DNA from: Clostridium_S neuense
Lineage (GTDB): Bacteria > Bacillota > Clostridia > Clostridiales > Clostridiaceae
Reading direction: 5' to 3'
DNA: 64,000 nucleotides
NCBI RefSeq assembly: GCF_045310695.1
Contig: NZ_JBJIAA010000006.1
Location: 186,001-250,000 of the forward strand
In this document: piece by piece, positions 8,682 to 17,780 of the stretch
Numbering within the stretch: the first letter of the stretch is position 1
Layout of the letters: each line of letters starts with the position of its first letter
The notes under the pieces: model-generated
The model's database searches: none
What the model saw: the letters and a program-made list of their open reading frames with translations, nothing else
Told to the model about the DNA's origin: nothing
Made by a program: the position numbers and the translations under genes

Positions 8682-9695
8682 ATGTTAAATTTTGATGTAC
8701 AAAGATTTTTAAATGTAACAAAAGGTGCAACAGGCTTAAGAAGAAAAATAGAGGATATTGCAGATGAAATAACTGAAAAGGGATATAAAAATATTTTTCT
8801 AATTGGTTCAGGTGGATCTGTAGCTATTATGTATCCATTTGAATATATACTTAATTCAAATTCAAATATAGAAGTTCATGCAAAAATTGCAGCTGAATTA
8901 ATATTAATGGATCACAAACATTTAAACAAAGATTCAATAGCAATTTTTTCATCATTATCAGGCACAACTAAAGAAACTGTTGCCGCTGCAAAATACTGTA
9001 AAGAAAAGGGCGTTACAACAATTAGTCTTGTAGGGGAATTAGATACTCCTTTAGCAAAGGTTTCAGACTATGTTTTAGTTAATTATGCAGAAAACGATAA
9101 TGCTTCAGATTCTATATATATTCAATTATATTTGCTAATTTTCAGATTGATGAATAAAAGAGGAGAATTCGATAAATACGATGAATTTGCTTCACAAATA
9201 GAAAAAATGCCAGAAATTTTAATCCAAGTAAAAGAGGCAACAGAAAATAAAGCTGAAGCTTTTGCAAATAAATATAAAGATGAAGCTTATCATATGGTGG
9301 TTGCTTCAGGAAATCTCTGGGGAGAAGCTTATTCCTATGCTATGTGTGTTCTTGAAGAAATGCAATGGATACATGCAAAATCAATACATTCTGCAGAATT
9401 TTTCCACGGAACATTAGAAATGGTGGATGAAAATACAAGCATTATCATAATGAAAGGTGAAGATGAAACTCGTCCATTAACTGAAAGAGTTGAAAAATTT
9501 GTAAACAAGGTTTCTAAAAAAGTTTCTATATTTGATACAAAGAAATACGAACTTACTGGCATAAACGAAGAATTCAGAAAGTATTTATCGCCAATAGTAA
9601 TAGCTTCATTATTTGAAAGAATAAGTATCCATCTAGAAGATAAAAGAAAACATCCTTTAAGTTTAAGAAAGTATTACAGAAAAGTAGAATATTAA
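8682..9695 (+). CDS. SIS-domain fructosamine-6-phosphate deglycase (FrlB/FraB-like)
   Basis: A 337-residue two-SIS-domain sugar isomerase-fold protein. The first phosphate-binding loop is IGSGGS near residue 42, a second is SSLSGTTKE near residue 97, and the EEMQW...SAEFFHGTLE block is characteristic of FrlB/FraB-type deglycases, which split 6-phosphofructosyl-amino acids into glucose 6-phosphate plus the amino acid. GGGAGG precedes the ATG. It is the first gene of an operon with a PfkB kinase, matching the frl/fra pathway logic. Which amino acid is attached cannot be told. A generic GlmS-like isomerase is the alternative. Confidence 0.8.
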   Translation: MLNFDVQRFLNVTKGATGLRRKIEDIADEITEKGYKNIFLIGSGGSVAIMYPFEYILNSNSNIEVHAKIAAELILMDHKHLNKDSIAIFSSLSGTTKETVAAAKYCKEKGVTTISLVGELDTPLAKVSDYVLVNYAENDNASDSIYIQLYLLIFRLMNKRGEFDKYDEFASQIEKMPEILIQVKEATENKAEAFANKYKDEAYHMVVASGNLWGEAYSYAMCVLEEMQWIHAKSIHSAEFFHGTLEMVDENTSIIIMKGEDETRPLTERVEKFVNKVSKKVSIFDTKKYELTGINEEFRKYLSPIVIASLFERISIHLEDKRKHPLSLRKYYRKVEY

Positions 9696-9700
9696 TATTG

Positions 9701-9744
9701 ATAGCATATATATGGCACTGCAAAAGTGGTGCTATATATGCGAT
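9701..9744 (+). other. intercistronic hairpin
   Basis: ATAGCATATATA...GCAC pairs with GTGCTATATATGCGAT between the deglycase and kinase genes. There is no T-run, so it is more likely an mRNA processing or stability element than a terminator. Confidence 0.6.
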
Positions 9745-9796
9745 TAGTAAAGTAAACGTTTTATATTTTAATTTAAGTTATAAGGAGATGTACAAA

Positions 9797-10651
9797 ATGA
9801 AAGTTGTTGGTTTTGGAGATAACGTAGTAGATCGTTATATAAATAAAAATATAATGTTTCCCGGAGGAAATGCAGTTAATTTTGCTGTTTATGCTAAAAA
9901 AAGCAATGTAAATTCAGCTTATCTTGGTTTATTTGGAGATGATGCTGAGGGAAAATATATAAAATATGTATTAAATGATTTAGGTGTAGATATATCTCAT
10001 TGTTCAGAAATTAATGGTGCCACAACTGAGCACTGCGATGTAAACATTATCAACGGTGATAGAGTTTTTATTTCAGATGACTTAAGAGAAACAAAAGTAC
10101 GTCCAATTGTGCTTTCAAATAGTGAAATAGAATATCTTAAAGAATTCGATTTAATTCACAGTGGCTGCTACGCTGGTGTTGAAAAAGAAATTGCCAAATT
10201 GAAAGATTTAAGCAGTATAATAAGTTTTGATTTTTCAGTTGAAGATGAATTTAGATCATCTGAATATCTGAAGCAAATATGTCCATATATAGATTTCGCC
10301 TTATTCTCCTGCGAGCATCTCTCAATTAATGAAATCAAAAAATTTCAGCAAAAAGTTCACAATATTGGTGTAAAATATGTGCTTTCAACAATGGGCGTGA
10401 ATGGTCAACTTTTATATGATGGAGAAAATTTTTATGAAGGTTTAGTTGAAAAAATCACTCCATTAGACACAATGGGTGCTGGCGACTCATTTTTCACTTC
10501 ATTTCTTATGAGCTTATTAAATGATGGCTGGAAAAAGAATGTTAAATTAACAGAAGATCAGATTAGTAATGCTTTTAAAGTGGCAGCAAAGTTCTCTGCA
10601 AAAGTCTGCATGATAAATGGAGCTTTTGACTATGGAACCAAGATTATTTAA
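9797..10651 (+). CDS. PfkB-family sugar kinase (fructosamine 6-kinase, FrlD/FraD-like)
   Basis: 284 residues from the ATG at 9797, which has AAGGAG in front; the longer open frame from 9698 would run through the hairpin. It is a PfkB/ribokinase fold with an N-terminal GDNVVDRY...GGNAVNFAVYAKK substrate motif and the C-terminal anion-hole motif DTMGAGDSFF with the catalytic Asp. It probably phosphorylates fructosyl-amino acids at C6, feeding the upstream deglycase. The pairing with an FrlB-like enzyme supports this; other ketose kinases are possible. Confidence 0.83.
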   Translation: MKVVGFGDNVVDRYINKNIMFPGGNAVNFAVYAKKSNVNSAYLGLFGDDAEGKYIKYVLNDLGVDISHCSEINGATTEHCDVNIINGDRVFISDDLRETKVRPIVLSNSEIEYLKEFDLIHSGCYAGVEKEIAKLKDLSSIISFDFSVEDEFRSSEYLKQICPYIDFALFSCEHLSINEIKKFQQKVHNIGVKYVLSTMGVNGQLLYDGENFYEGLVEKITPLDTMGAGDSFFTSFLMSLLNDGWKKNVKLTEDQISNAFKVAAKFSAKVCMINGAFDYGTKII

Positions 10652-10663
10652 GGGGTGAAACAA

Positions 10664-12121
10664 ATGAAGATAAATTTAAAAACAAGAAGAATACTCGGTT
10701 ATGCTCTCATGATTATTGCATTCATAATTAGTGCTATCTTTACGCCTAAAGGAGCAAAATATTATGGAGTCTGGAGCATGCTACCAGCAATTTCAATATT
10801 TTTATTTGTTATTCTCACTAAAAGTGTTATTGAAGGTTTCCTTTGGTGCGGTATGCTTGCAGTTTTTATTAAATATAAACTAGATTTTTTTACCGCTTAC
10901 CAAGATAGAGTTATTAAAACAATAACTAATTCAGATAATGCATATTTAGCAATTGTATTTTTATTACTCGGCGTTATGATTGTTATGCTAAAAAAAAGTG
11001 GTGCGGCTACATACTTTGCAAAAATAGTATCAAAGAGAGCCAAAAATTCTAAAGTAGCACTTATTATAACTTGGTTATTGAGTTTTGTACTATGTGTTGA
11101 TGATTATCTTCAGGCTTTTGTAATTGGTGCCAGCATGTCAACAGTCAATGATGAATTCAAAATTCCAAGAGAACATACTGCATATAATATTAGAGCAACT
11201 GCAGTTCACACATCAAGTCTTATACCAATCGGATCATGGGTAGTCTTTGGTGCATCATTATTAGAAACTGACAAATTTGCTACTAAAGGGATGGGCGTAC
11301 ACGCATATATGAATACAGTACCATTCTTTTTCTACAGCTTTGCCTCATTAGCTATAGCATTCCTTCTTGCAATAAATGTAATGCCTAAACTTGGAGGAAT
11401 AAAAAAAGCATATGAGCGTGTTGAAAATGGTGGATCTCTTAAACCTCTTATCGAAGGTGAAATCACTTCAAATGAAGAAGATTTTCATAAAATACGTAAA
11501 GGTGTTAATATAATAAGCTTTATAGTACCTATTGCTTCTATGGTAGGATGTTCTGTATATTTCAATTTTAACATGCAATACGGAATTGGATTAGCAATAT
11601 TTATTACTGGTGCTTTATTTCTAATTCAAAAAATATTTACTATGAATGATCTAATGGAAATACTTTATGAAGGATTTACAAGCATGCTTCAAATGACTTT
11701 TCTCTTAATAATAGGAATAACAATGTCAGATATGATATCTGATCTTGGATTTACAACTTTTATAGTAAATATCACCAAAGGAATAGTAAATCCAAGCATA
11801 CTTCCATTTATTATATTTATATTATTCTGTTCAACAGAATTCCTTGTAACATTCAACTGGACACTTTATATGATGGCTCTTCCATCAGTTATAGCTTTAG
11901 CAAGTGCAACAGGAGCTAATCCATATATATGCATAGCTGCATTGTTCTCAGCTGGTCTATTTGGAAGTAATGCTAGCTTTGCCTCAGATGCAGGACTTTG
12001 CTCCGCTGGTGGAACAGAAATTGATTTATACAGTCACAATTTATCAGGACTACCCTATCATATAATTTCATTTATTATAGCTTCAACAGCCTATTTAGCA
12101 TGTGGTTTTTTAATAAAGTAA
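10664..12121 (+). CDS. NhaC-family transporter
   Basis: 485 residues from ATG 10664 (an in-frame GTG at 10655 overlaps the AGGGG ribosome site). It has about 11-12 transmembrane segments and an NhaC-like core (LCVDDYLQAFVIGASM, then HTSSLIPIGSWVVFG). Members exchange Na+ or H+ against organic substrates. Position between a kinase and an amidohydrolase suggests that it imports the sugar-amine substrate rather than acting in pH homeostasis (inference). Spacing to the kinase gene is 12 bp. Confidence 0.82.
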   Translation: MKINLKTRRILGYALMIIAFIISAIFTPKGAKYYGVWSMLPAISIFLFVILTKSVIEGFLWCGMLAVFIKYKLDFFTAYQDRVIKTITNSDNAYLAIVFLLLGVMIVMLKKSGAATYFAKIVSKRAKNSKVALIITWLLSFVLCVDDYLQAFVIGASMSTVNDEFKIPREHTAYNIRATAVHTSSLIPIGSWVVFGASLLETDKFATKGMGVHAYMNTVPFFFYSFASLAIAFLLAINVMPKLGGIKKAYERVENGGSLKPLIEGEITSNEEDFHKIRKGVNIISFIVPIASMVGCSVYFNFNMQYGIGLAIFITGALFLIQKIFTMNDLMEILYEGFTSMLQMTFLLIIGITMSDMISDLGFTTFIVNITKGIVNPSILPFIIFILFCSTEFLVTFNWTLYMMALPSVIALASATGANPYICIAALFSAGLFGSNASFASDAGLCSAGGTEIDLYSHNLSGLPYHIISFIIASTAYLACGFLIK

Positions 12122-12157
12122 TTTTAATAAAATACTATAGTGTGGAGGATTTATATT

Positions 12158-13744
12158 ATGAAAAATCAAAACAACTATGCTGACATTATCCTTGAATCTA
12201 ATGCTATATTTACGTCTAAAATTGGTGAAGATGAACCATTTTCAGGAATAGTAGTTATTAAGGATAATAAAATAATAGCAGTTGATCAAAAACAAAATAT
12301 TACAAAATGGATCGGTTCAAAAACAAAAATTTATAAACTAGAAAATAAACTTATATGTCCCGGTTTTGTTGATAACCATGTATTTTTTACAGGATATGTG
12401 TGGAGCAAAGCGGGCGTAGATCTTTCCAATGTTCATAATAGTGAAGAAGCATTATTAGCTATTGAAGAATATGCCAAAAATATTCCTAATTCAAAAACTA
12501 TTTTAGGACATTGCTTAAATATGAATAATTGGCATGAAGTCGAAAAAGGTAGTGCTGTTTTAGATAAAGTATTTAAAGATCGTCCTGTAATAGCATTTTC
12601 TAAGGATAGGAGTGAATGTTGGTTAAATACTATAGCTAATCAAAAATATGGTATTGAACATGATAAATGCTATGCTGAAGCATGCTTTAAGCTTTTTCAA
12701 GAATTACTTAAGGAAGAAAATATAGTTGATGAATATAATAACTTTAGCAAATTGCTAGCCTCAAGAGGCGTAACTAGCATAAAAGAAATTGGTTTTGATG
12801 ATTATTACGGTTTTACTGATATATTAGAGCAAATGGAACTAAAAGGTGAACTTATTCACAGAATTAATCTTGTTTCTCAACCAGTTTCTAATAACGCTAA
12901 TTTTGAATACGGCGATACTTGTAGCAAGAGATTTCAAAATAGTTTTATAAAATTTATGGGATATAATTTAATGGTAGATGGAGAAATAGCTTCACATGAA
13001 GGAGAATTGCTCAAACCATATAAGGATATTCCAGATTCCTGTGGCAAATATTCTCCCGATTATAAAACATTAGAAGAAACGGCACAAGCAGCTGATAAAA
13101 AAGGTTTCAGATGTGCACTACATGCAGAAGGCGATGCAGCTGTAAGAAAATCAATAGATATAATAGAAAGATGTAGATTAATCAATGGAAAAAGAGATTC
13201 TAGACATGCTATTATAGATTTAGAACTTGTTCATCCCGATGATATAGTTCGCATGAGCAATTTAGGTATTACTGCAATTAATTATGTTCAAATAATGAAT
13301 TGTACTTCAAAATACTCAGATTTCTATGCACAAGATTTAATTGGTGATGACAGAATAAATAATTATTGGCCATATAAACGCATGATAGATAAAGGTGTTA
13401 ATATTTGCTGTGGAACAGATCTTCCCCTTGATATTCCCAATATTCCATTATCAGTATACTTTGTTACTAGCAGAAGATTCCCAGATGGAAATCCTTTAAC
13501 AGGCTTTAATAAAAAACAAAGCATGAGTAAAGCTGATATTCTAAGAGCATGGACAATTGGAGGGCAATATGCAAATTTTTCTGATGATAAATTAGGAACT
13601 ATTGAAGAAGGTAAACTAGCCGATATTACCGTTTTAGATAATAATATCTTTGATTTATCAGTAGATGAAATTAAAGATGTTAAAGTATGCTTGACAATTA
13701 CTGATGGAAAAATTGTATATAACACTCTAAACAAAGGTAAATAA
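12158..13744 (+). CDS. YtcJ-like amidohydrolase
   Basis: 528 residues from ATG 12158 with GGAGG in front. It is an amidohydrolase superfamily protein: N-terminal beta-strands, PGFVDNHVFF (normally PGFIDSHxHF), HAEGDAAV near residue 325, ELVHPDD near residue 355, and CGTDLPLD near residue 425. The second His of the HxH metal motif is replaced by Phe, so metal binding may be mononuclear or altered. As last gene of the operon it might release the amine from an acylated or conjugated substrate before or after uptake (inference). No signal peptide, so cytoplasmic. Confidence 0.82.
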   Translation: MKNQNNYADIILESNAIFTSKIGEDEPFSGIVVIKDNKIIAVDQKQNITKWIGSKTKIYKLENKLICPGFVDNHVFFTGYVWSKAGVDLSNVHNSEEALLAIEEYAKNIPNSKTILGHCLNMNNWHEVEKGSAVLDKVFKDRPVIAFSKDRSECWLNTIANQKYGIEHDKCYAEACFKLFQELLKEENIVDEYNNFSKLLASRGVTSIKEIGFDDYYGFTDILEQMELKGELIHRINLVSQPVSNNANFEYGDTCSKRFQNSFIKFMGYNLMVDGEIASHEGELLKPYKDIPDSCGKYSPDYKTLEETAQAADKKGFRCALHAEGDAAVRKSIDIIERCRLINGKRDSRHAIIDLELVHPDDIVRMSNLGITAINYVQIMNCTSKYSDFYAQDLIGDDRINNYWPYKRMIDKGVNICCGTDLPLDIPNIPLSVYFVTSRRFPDGNPLTGFNKKQSMSKADILRAWTIGGQYANFSDDKLGTIEEGKLADITVLDNNIFDLSVDEIKDVKVCLTITDGKIVYNTLNKGK

Positions 13745-13764
13745 TTCAAAACAAATGTTTCATT

Positions 13765-13867
13765 AAAGATAAACCACTCTGAAACTTGAAATTTATTTGT
13801 ACCAAAATGCCGTCTTCTAGGCATTTTGGTCAAATGAATTTTAATAGTTAGAGCAATTTATCTATAG
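13765..13867. repeat. ~100-bp palindromic intergenic repeat, copy 2
   Basis: Same family as 1141-1238, in opposite orientation. It has a central perfect block CCAAAATGCC...GGCATTTTGG around GTCTTCTA. It lies directly after the amidohydrolase stop and could end that transcript. Confidence 0.8.
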
Positions 13868-13960
13868 TGAAACTAACTCAACTACAAACTATTTATGTAC
13901 CATAATCCCTTAAAAATTGGTATTGGGGAACATAAATAGTTTAAGTTTCACAGTAGTTTC
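13866..13960. repeat. diverged palindromic repeat, copy 3
   Basis: Adjacent to copy 2. The arms read GAAACTA...AACTATTTATGTACC and the inverted GGGAACATAAATAGTTTAAGTTTC...TAGTTTC. Overall size and arm ends resemble the other copies, but the centre differs, so it may be an older or sister subfamily. Confidence 0.6.
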
Positions 13961-14073
13961 AATATATAGCAGTTTTTTAAAGGAATAAGTTAGAACTTGC
14001 AGAATACTCTTATATTTAAATAAAATATATGAAAAGTTTGTACTATTTTTTACATTATATAAATATTCATCAA

Positions 14074-14286
14074 TCATATATACGATGATTTAGGGTACCC
14101 TTCTCTGCACTTCCCTCTAGTTTGAAGACCTCCTATACCCTTAAATCCAGTCACAGTATTTTTTACAACCTCCTGTATATTAACCATTTCACTAACATTT
14201 GTATATGCTACTTTTTCACAAACAAAAACAGGGTCAAGACAGTGGATTAAGACTCTTCCTGGTGAGCTTGCATAATTAGCACCAGC
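14074..14286 (-). CDS. yabG: yabG 3' portion (C-terminal exon of the split gene)
   Basis: The minus strand encodes about 66 residues ending at TGA 14074-14076. They read as the C-terminus of the sporulation protease YabG: YASSPGRVLIHCLDPVFVCE, then KVAYTN, an I-EVV-NTVTGFKGIGGLQT segment and GYPKS. It has no start codon, because its front lies 17.35 kb away at 31623-32327. Both parts meet in the shared repeat AATTAGCACCAGC (codons Ala-Gly-Ala-Asn on the minus strand). There are no frameshifts, so it is not decaying like an ordinary pseudogene and is probably used after excision. Confidence 0.88.
   Translation of the reverse strand, partial: AGANYASSPGRVLIHCLDPVFVCEKVAYTNVSEMVNIQEVVKNTVTGFKGIGGLQTRGKCREGYPKSSYI
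14274..14286. other. left attachment core of the yabG element
   Basis: The 13-bp core AATTAGCACCAGC is repeated exactly at 31625-31637 in direct orientation. Inside the element it is followed by an arm at 14289-14310 that is the near-exact inverted copy of the arm at 31606-31627. Confidence 0.88.
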
Positions 14287-14289
14287 TCA

Positions 14290-14499
14290 TTGAACCAAAT
14301 TGCGATTTTTGAAAAGGCATTTTACAAGGAGAATTTTTGCCTACACAAAGAGCTTTACAAGGAACTTCCAGAAAATACTATAGGCGATAAAATTATAAAA
14401 CTTAGATTAAGTCATGATATTGATAGAGAAACTTTATCTAATACTTTGCATTTTCATGTTGATACTATTGAAGGATGGGAAATTGAAAGTTTCATTTAA
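14290..14499 (+). pseudogene. XRE-type HTH fragment at the left end of the element
   Basis: An open frame of ~70 codons whose second half reads like an XRE helix-turn-helix (TIGDKIIKLRLSHDIDRETL, then a SNTLHFHVDTIEGWE recognition helix). The first codons run through the attP arm and there is no ribosome site, so the true N-terminus or upstream gene is missing. When the element circularises, this frame would sit downstream of the recombinase end. Probably a remnant. Confidence 0.45.
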
Positions 14500-14698
14500 T
14501 ATTTACTTACAATTAAAAAAACTAATTGTTTTGTAATTATAATAGAATAACTGATTAGACTCCCTTTTCCTGTATAATTAATTATACCTTAAAATAAACA
14601 TGTTTTTAAATAACTTTGGAAAGAACCCACAAAATACACAATGTAGTTTCCTAAATATGCATATAGTACTTGCCTTGATTATAAATTACTTTCTACTT

Positions 14699-14750
14699 AA
14701 TGCTTAATACTCTAAAAATCAACTTATATATTATTAGAGTTAAGCGTTAC
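14699..14750. repeat. inverted repeat in a ~340-bp gene-free stretch
   Basis: AATGCTTAATACTCTAA pairs with TTAGAGTTAAGCGTT across a 20-nt loop. The surrounding 14500-14841 holds no gene; with the terminator at 14798-14831 it is the only structure I see there. Confidence 0.5.
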
Positions 14751-14797
14751 AAAAAAACTTGACCATTGCAAAATCACCAACATATTATGCAAAAATA

Positions 14798-14831
14798 GTA
14801 GGCAGTTTTGTTTTTACACAAAACTATCTAC
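14798..14831 (-). terminator. terminator of the carrier-protein/PPTase/thioesterase group
   Basis: GTAGGCAGTTTTGT and ACAAAACTATCTAC form a stem downstream of the carrier-protein gene on the minus strand. Confidence 0.6.
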
Positions 14832-14841
14832 CGACTATAAT

Positions 14842-15255
14842 CTATATTTTTATTTTAAAAAGCACTTGTCCATATTCAACCATTTCATTATTTTTCACAA
14901 GCACTTCTGTCACTATACCTTTAGCTGGTGATACTATATCTATGGGTATTTTTAAGAACATAATTATACCTAATATCTGACCTTGTTTAACCTTACTTCC
15001 TATCTTTACATATACATCATTTGTTTTTCTATTAAAAATATTTATGACACCAACATATAATGACTTTATCTGCATAATATCAGATCTTTCTTTAGTACAG
15101 CAAATTTCATCACCTATTTTTATTTTATTGAAAGATTGTTTATCATTACTTCCTTTTAACGCTTTTATATATAAACTATCTGTTTTTAACTCAGCATAAG
15201 AAGCACCTGAATTTATTATTAGTTCAATAATCTTAAGAAAATTATTTTCATCCAT
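14842..15255 (-). CDS. biotin/lipoyl carrier-domain protein (AccB-like) with altered motif
   Basis: A 137-residue protein laid out like acetyl-CoA carboxylase carrier protein AccB: a short N-terminal helical region, a linker, and a C-terminal biotinyl domain (about residues 62-137) with VKQGQILGII and SPAKGIVTEVLVKNNEMVEYGQVLFKI. The biotinylation site, usually AMKM, reads FLKI here: the Lys is kept but both Met are lost. It may be poorly biotinylated or used for another purpose. It neighbours a PPTase and a thioesterase. GGAGC precedes the ATG. Confidence 0.75.
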   Translation of the reverse strand: MDENNFLKIIELIINSGASYAELKTDSLYIKALKGSNDKQSFNKIKIGDEICCTKERSDIMQIKSLYVGVINIFNRKTNDVYVKIGSKVKQGQILGIIMFLKIPIDIVSPAKGIVTEVLVKNNEMVEYGQVLFKIKI

Positions 15256-15304
15256 TTTTTATTAGCTCCAATTTTATGTTTATTAAAACAACTATATGTC
15301 CATA

Positions 15305-15910
15305 TTATTCTTCTAATATACATATTGCCATAAAATAATCTTTTTCTACTTGTTTAACAGATAATTGGCATCTTTTATTTTCATCACTATATAAGATAGG
15401 TTTATCGTTTAATATCTTTATAGTAAATGAATCTAATGGCATATATAATCCCTTTCCCTTTGCCTTTATAAACGCCTCTTTAAGAGTCCATAACTTAAAG
15501 AAAGCATCCTTTCGACTACTTTGGCATAAAGATAGGATATACTCATTCTCATCTTTAGAAAAAAAACTTTTCGCTATTGATAAATCAATTTTATCCACTT
15601 TTTGTACATCAATACCTATTGGCTTTGTTGCAATTCCAACAGCCACCCACTCACCAGAATGCGAAATATTAAAATGTATTCTACTATTATTTATAAGCTC
15701 AGGTTTGCCCCATTTATTATATTTTAATTGAATTTCATCTAATTTTAACATATTCTTAAGAATTAACTTACCATACAATGATCTTAAGGAATCTTCATAG
15801 TTTCTATATTTCAATATTTTGTTTTTTTCTTTTTCACTTATGAAAGTAAGAAAATATTGAAATTTTTCCTTACTTAAATTAAAATCTATTTTCTCCTTTA
15901 TAATTTTCAT
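15305..15910 (-). CDS. Sfp-type 4'-phosphopantetheinyl transferase
   Basis: 201 residues. It transfers phosphopantetheine from CoA to carrier-protein domains of NRPS, PKS or fatty-acid synthases. The family signatures are visible: HFNISHSGEWVAVGI near residue 79, IGIDVQKVD near residue 97 (Mg-binding Asp) and the FFKLWTLKEAFIKAKGKGL block near residue 140. It is somewhat shorter than Sfp (224 residues). With the thioesterase and C-domain remnant it marks a former NRPS cluster. It may still act on other carrier proteins. Confidence 0.92.
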   Translation of the reverse strand: MKIIKEKIDFNLSKEKFQYFLTFISEKEKNKILKYRNYEDSLRSLYGKLILKNMLKLDEIQLKYNKWGKPELINNSRIHFNISHSGEWVAVGIATKPIGIDVQKVDKIDLSIAKSFFSKDENEYILSLCQSSRKDAFFKLWTLKEAFIKAKGKGLYMPLDSFTIKILNDKPILYSDENKRCQLSVKQVEKDYFMAICILEE

Positions 15911-15983
15911 TTACATATTTTTCTCCTCATAATTATTAGCTAACAATTTTATTTAAAACATTATTCACAAAAATTTTATCACC

Positions 15984-16676
15984 TTATAACAGGGTAGTTT
16001 CAATTAAATTTATAATTCTTTTCATATTACTATTAATAAAAAAGTGATTTCCTTCAAATGTAATTATTCTTGTATTCTTTGACGAATGCAACTTCCATCC
16101 ACTTAATTCTTGAAAGGTTAATGTATCTTCACTTCCATTTAAAATGGTTATATCGCATTCTATCGGATTACTTCTCTTCTTATATTCATATAATTCTAAT
16201 ATTCTAAAATCATTTTTTAATATCGGAATTACTAATTTACATAGTTCATCATTTTCAACTACTTCAGTTGGAGTCCCTCCAAGTTTTACAACTTCATTCA
16301 TAAATTCAGCATCTGATAAATTATGTATAGGTTTTTTTTCTCTTGCGCAATGTGGAGCTCCATACCCAGAAAAAAATATATGTTTTGGTATTTTACCACC
16401 ATTTTCAACTATTTTATAGTAAAGCTCAAAAGCTAATAAACTTCCCATACTATGTCCAAAAATTGCATATCCATCATCTATAATTTCATCTTTTATTTTT
16501 AAATATATGTCATTAACTGCATCTTGAAAATCAGTATAGAAACCTTCACCATATCTAGCACCCCTACCCTTTAATTCAATAGGCTTTAATTGTATATCGT
16601 AATCCAACAATTTTTCTTTCCATTCATAGTATATAGATGCACTTCCACCTGCATATGGTAAACAAAATAATTTCAT
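15984..16676 (-). CDS. type II thioesterase (GrsT/SrfAD-like)
   Basis: A 230-residue alpha/beta hydrolase that removes mis-acylated groups from NRPS/PKS carrier domains. It begins KLFCLPYAGGSASIYYEWK, has the nucleophile Ser in FGHSMGSLLAFEL near residue 77, an Asp in LNGSEDTLT near residue 183 and the catalytic His in FEGNHFFIN near residue 210. The length matches GrsT-type enzymes. GGAGG precedes the ATG. No intact synthetase remains nearby, so its partner is missing in this window. Confidence 0.92.
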   Translation of the reverse strand: MKLFCLPYAGGSASIYYEWKEKLLDYDIQLKPIELKGRGARYGEGFYTDFQDAVNDIYLKIKDEIIDDGYAIFGHSMGSLLAFELYYKIVENGGKIPKHIFFSGYGAPHCAREKKPIHNLSDAEFMNEVVKLGGTPTEVVENDELCKLVIPILKNDFRILELYEYKKRSNPIECDITILNGSEDTLTFQELSGWKLHSSKNTRIITFEGNHFFINSNMKRIINLIETTLL

Positions 16677-16801
16677 AATCTGCCTCCATTATTTCAATAT
16701 TAAAATTCAACTTTAAATAATTTTAAAAGCACTTGCATAAATTCAATTTTAAATCTATCGCATTTTTGATTTTATTAACGCAAGTCTATCTCGGTAATAC
16801 T

Positions 16802-17275
16802 CTAACAAATCAAAATAATCATAACTAATATGCATAATAGCACTTTAAATATTCCTAAATATCGTAGTTCATTAAACAAAAACCCCCTCCATGCTAATTC
16901 TTCCACAAATGCTGAAATGGTTGCTATTGATAAACCTGTTATAACATTAGCTAAAAATACTTTTGGAGAAACAATTATCTTACCAAAATATACAGTATTG
17001 ATTAAATTTATAATAAATGACATAACTACTGGTATACATATTGCAAATAAAAGCCATAAGTTTATCTTAAAATTATTAGAATTAAATAAACTTCTTAAGC
17101 TTTCTTTAAAAATGAATTTTTCAACAATAATTACTGAAATAATAGGAATAACCATTGATATTCCTACTAAATTTATAGAATTCTTAACTAATACTCTAAT
17201 TATTATAAAAAAAACAATAGTACTTACATACGTTAACATCACAAAAAACATTATTTTCTTTCTACTAATATCCAT
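16802..17275 (-). pseudogene. truncated CPBP-family intramembrane protease
   Basis: 157 residues with four to five membrane segments and CPBP (Abi) motif 1, EELAWRGFLFNELR, near residue 127. The frame stops about 20 residues later, before the FxxxH and final motifs, so ~60-80 residues are missing. Directly downstream, out of frame, lies a short coding-like tail (YDYFDLLEYYRDRLALIKSK) from an unknown gene. I read this as a fusion by deletion. Family members process or protect against peptides, which would suit an antibiotic cluster. Confidence 0.7.
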
Positions 17276-17322
17276 TAATAACTCCCTCTTAACTCATTTA
17301 AGAAACATTAATATGAATCTCT

Positions 17323-17680
17323 TTAATATAACTTTCCATCATTTATAATTATATTATTGTTTTGTTTTCCAAACATTTGTATTGAATTAATTTTTATTTC
17401 TGGATTTTCAACTATTTGATCAATAATATCACCTAACGAATAAATAAATTCTATGACAGTATCCGTTTTAAATAAATCAGTATCAAACTCAAATTGAAAT
17501 TTAAATCCATTATTTAGAGTATAAATTGTTAATAGCAAATCATACTGTGATGTAGAAGTATTAATATCAATCAAAGTATATTTTTTACCATTAATTCTAG
17601 GATATCTAAAATTTTCATACGCGAAAGCCACATTAAACAATGGATTTATACTGTAACATTTGTCCTCTCTAAGTAATTAT
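17323..17680 (-). pseudogene. NRPS condensation-domain C-terminal fragment
   Basis: The minus strand encodes the end of a condensation domain: NPLFNVAFAYENF, then a DINTSTSQYDLLLTIY block, an F-FDTDLF strand and IVENPEIKINSIQMF, where a synthetase would continue into its adenylation domain. The frame closes soon after and is cut by a stop upstream. The homology runs beyond the apparent ATG at 17640. This is the only synthetase sequence left, so the megasynthase has been deleted. Confidence 0.8.
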
Positions 17681-17780
17681 ATAACAATAAACACATATAC
17701 TTCAAATTTATTTATAATTTTTATTAATAACCATATTGTTACTCAATACTAAATTAATAAATCAAAACCTAAATTAAAAA

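Noticed and set aside
9335..9562. Minus-strand open frame inside the deglycase gene
   Set aside because: Antisense to a conserved part of the SIS protein.
16830..17348. Open frame of 172 codons on the plus strand
   Set aside because: Antisense to the CPBP gene, Ile/Lys/Asn-rich, no ribosome site; an artefact of AT-rich membrane-protein coding.
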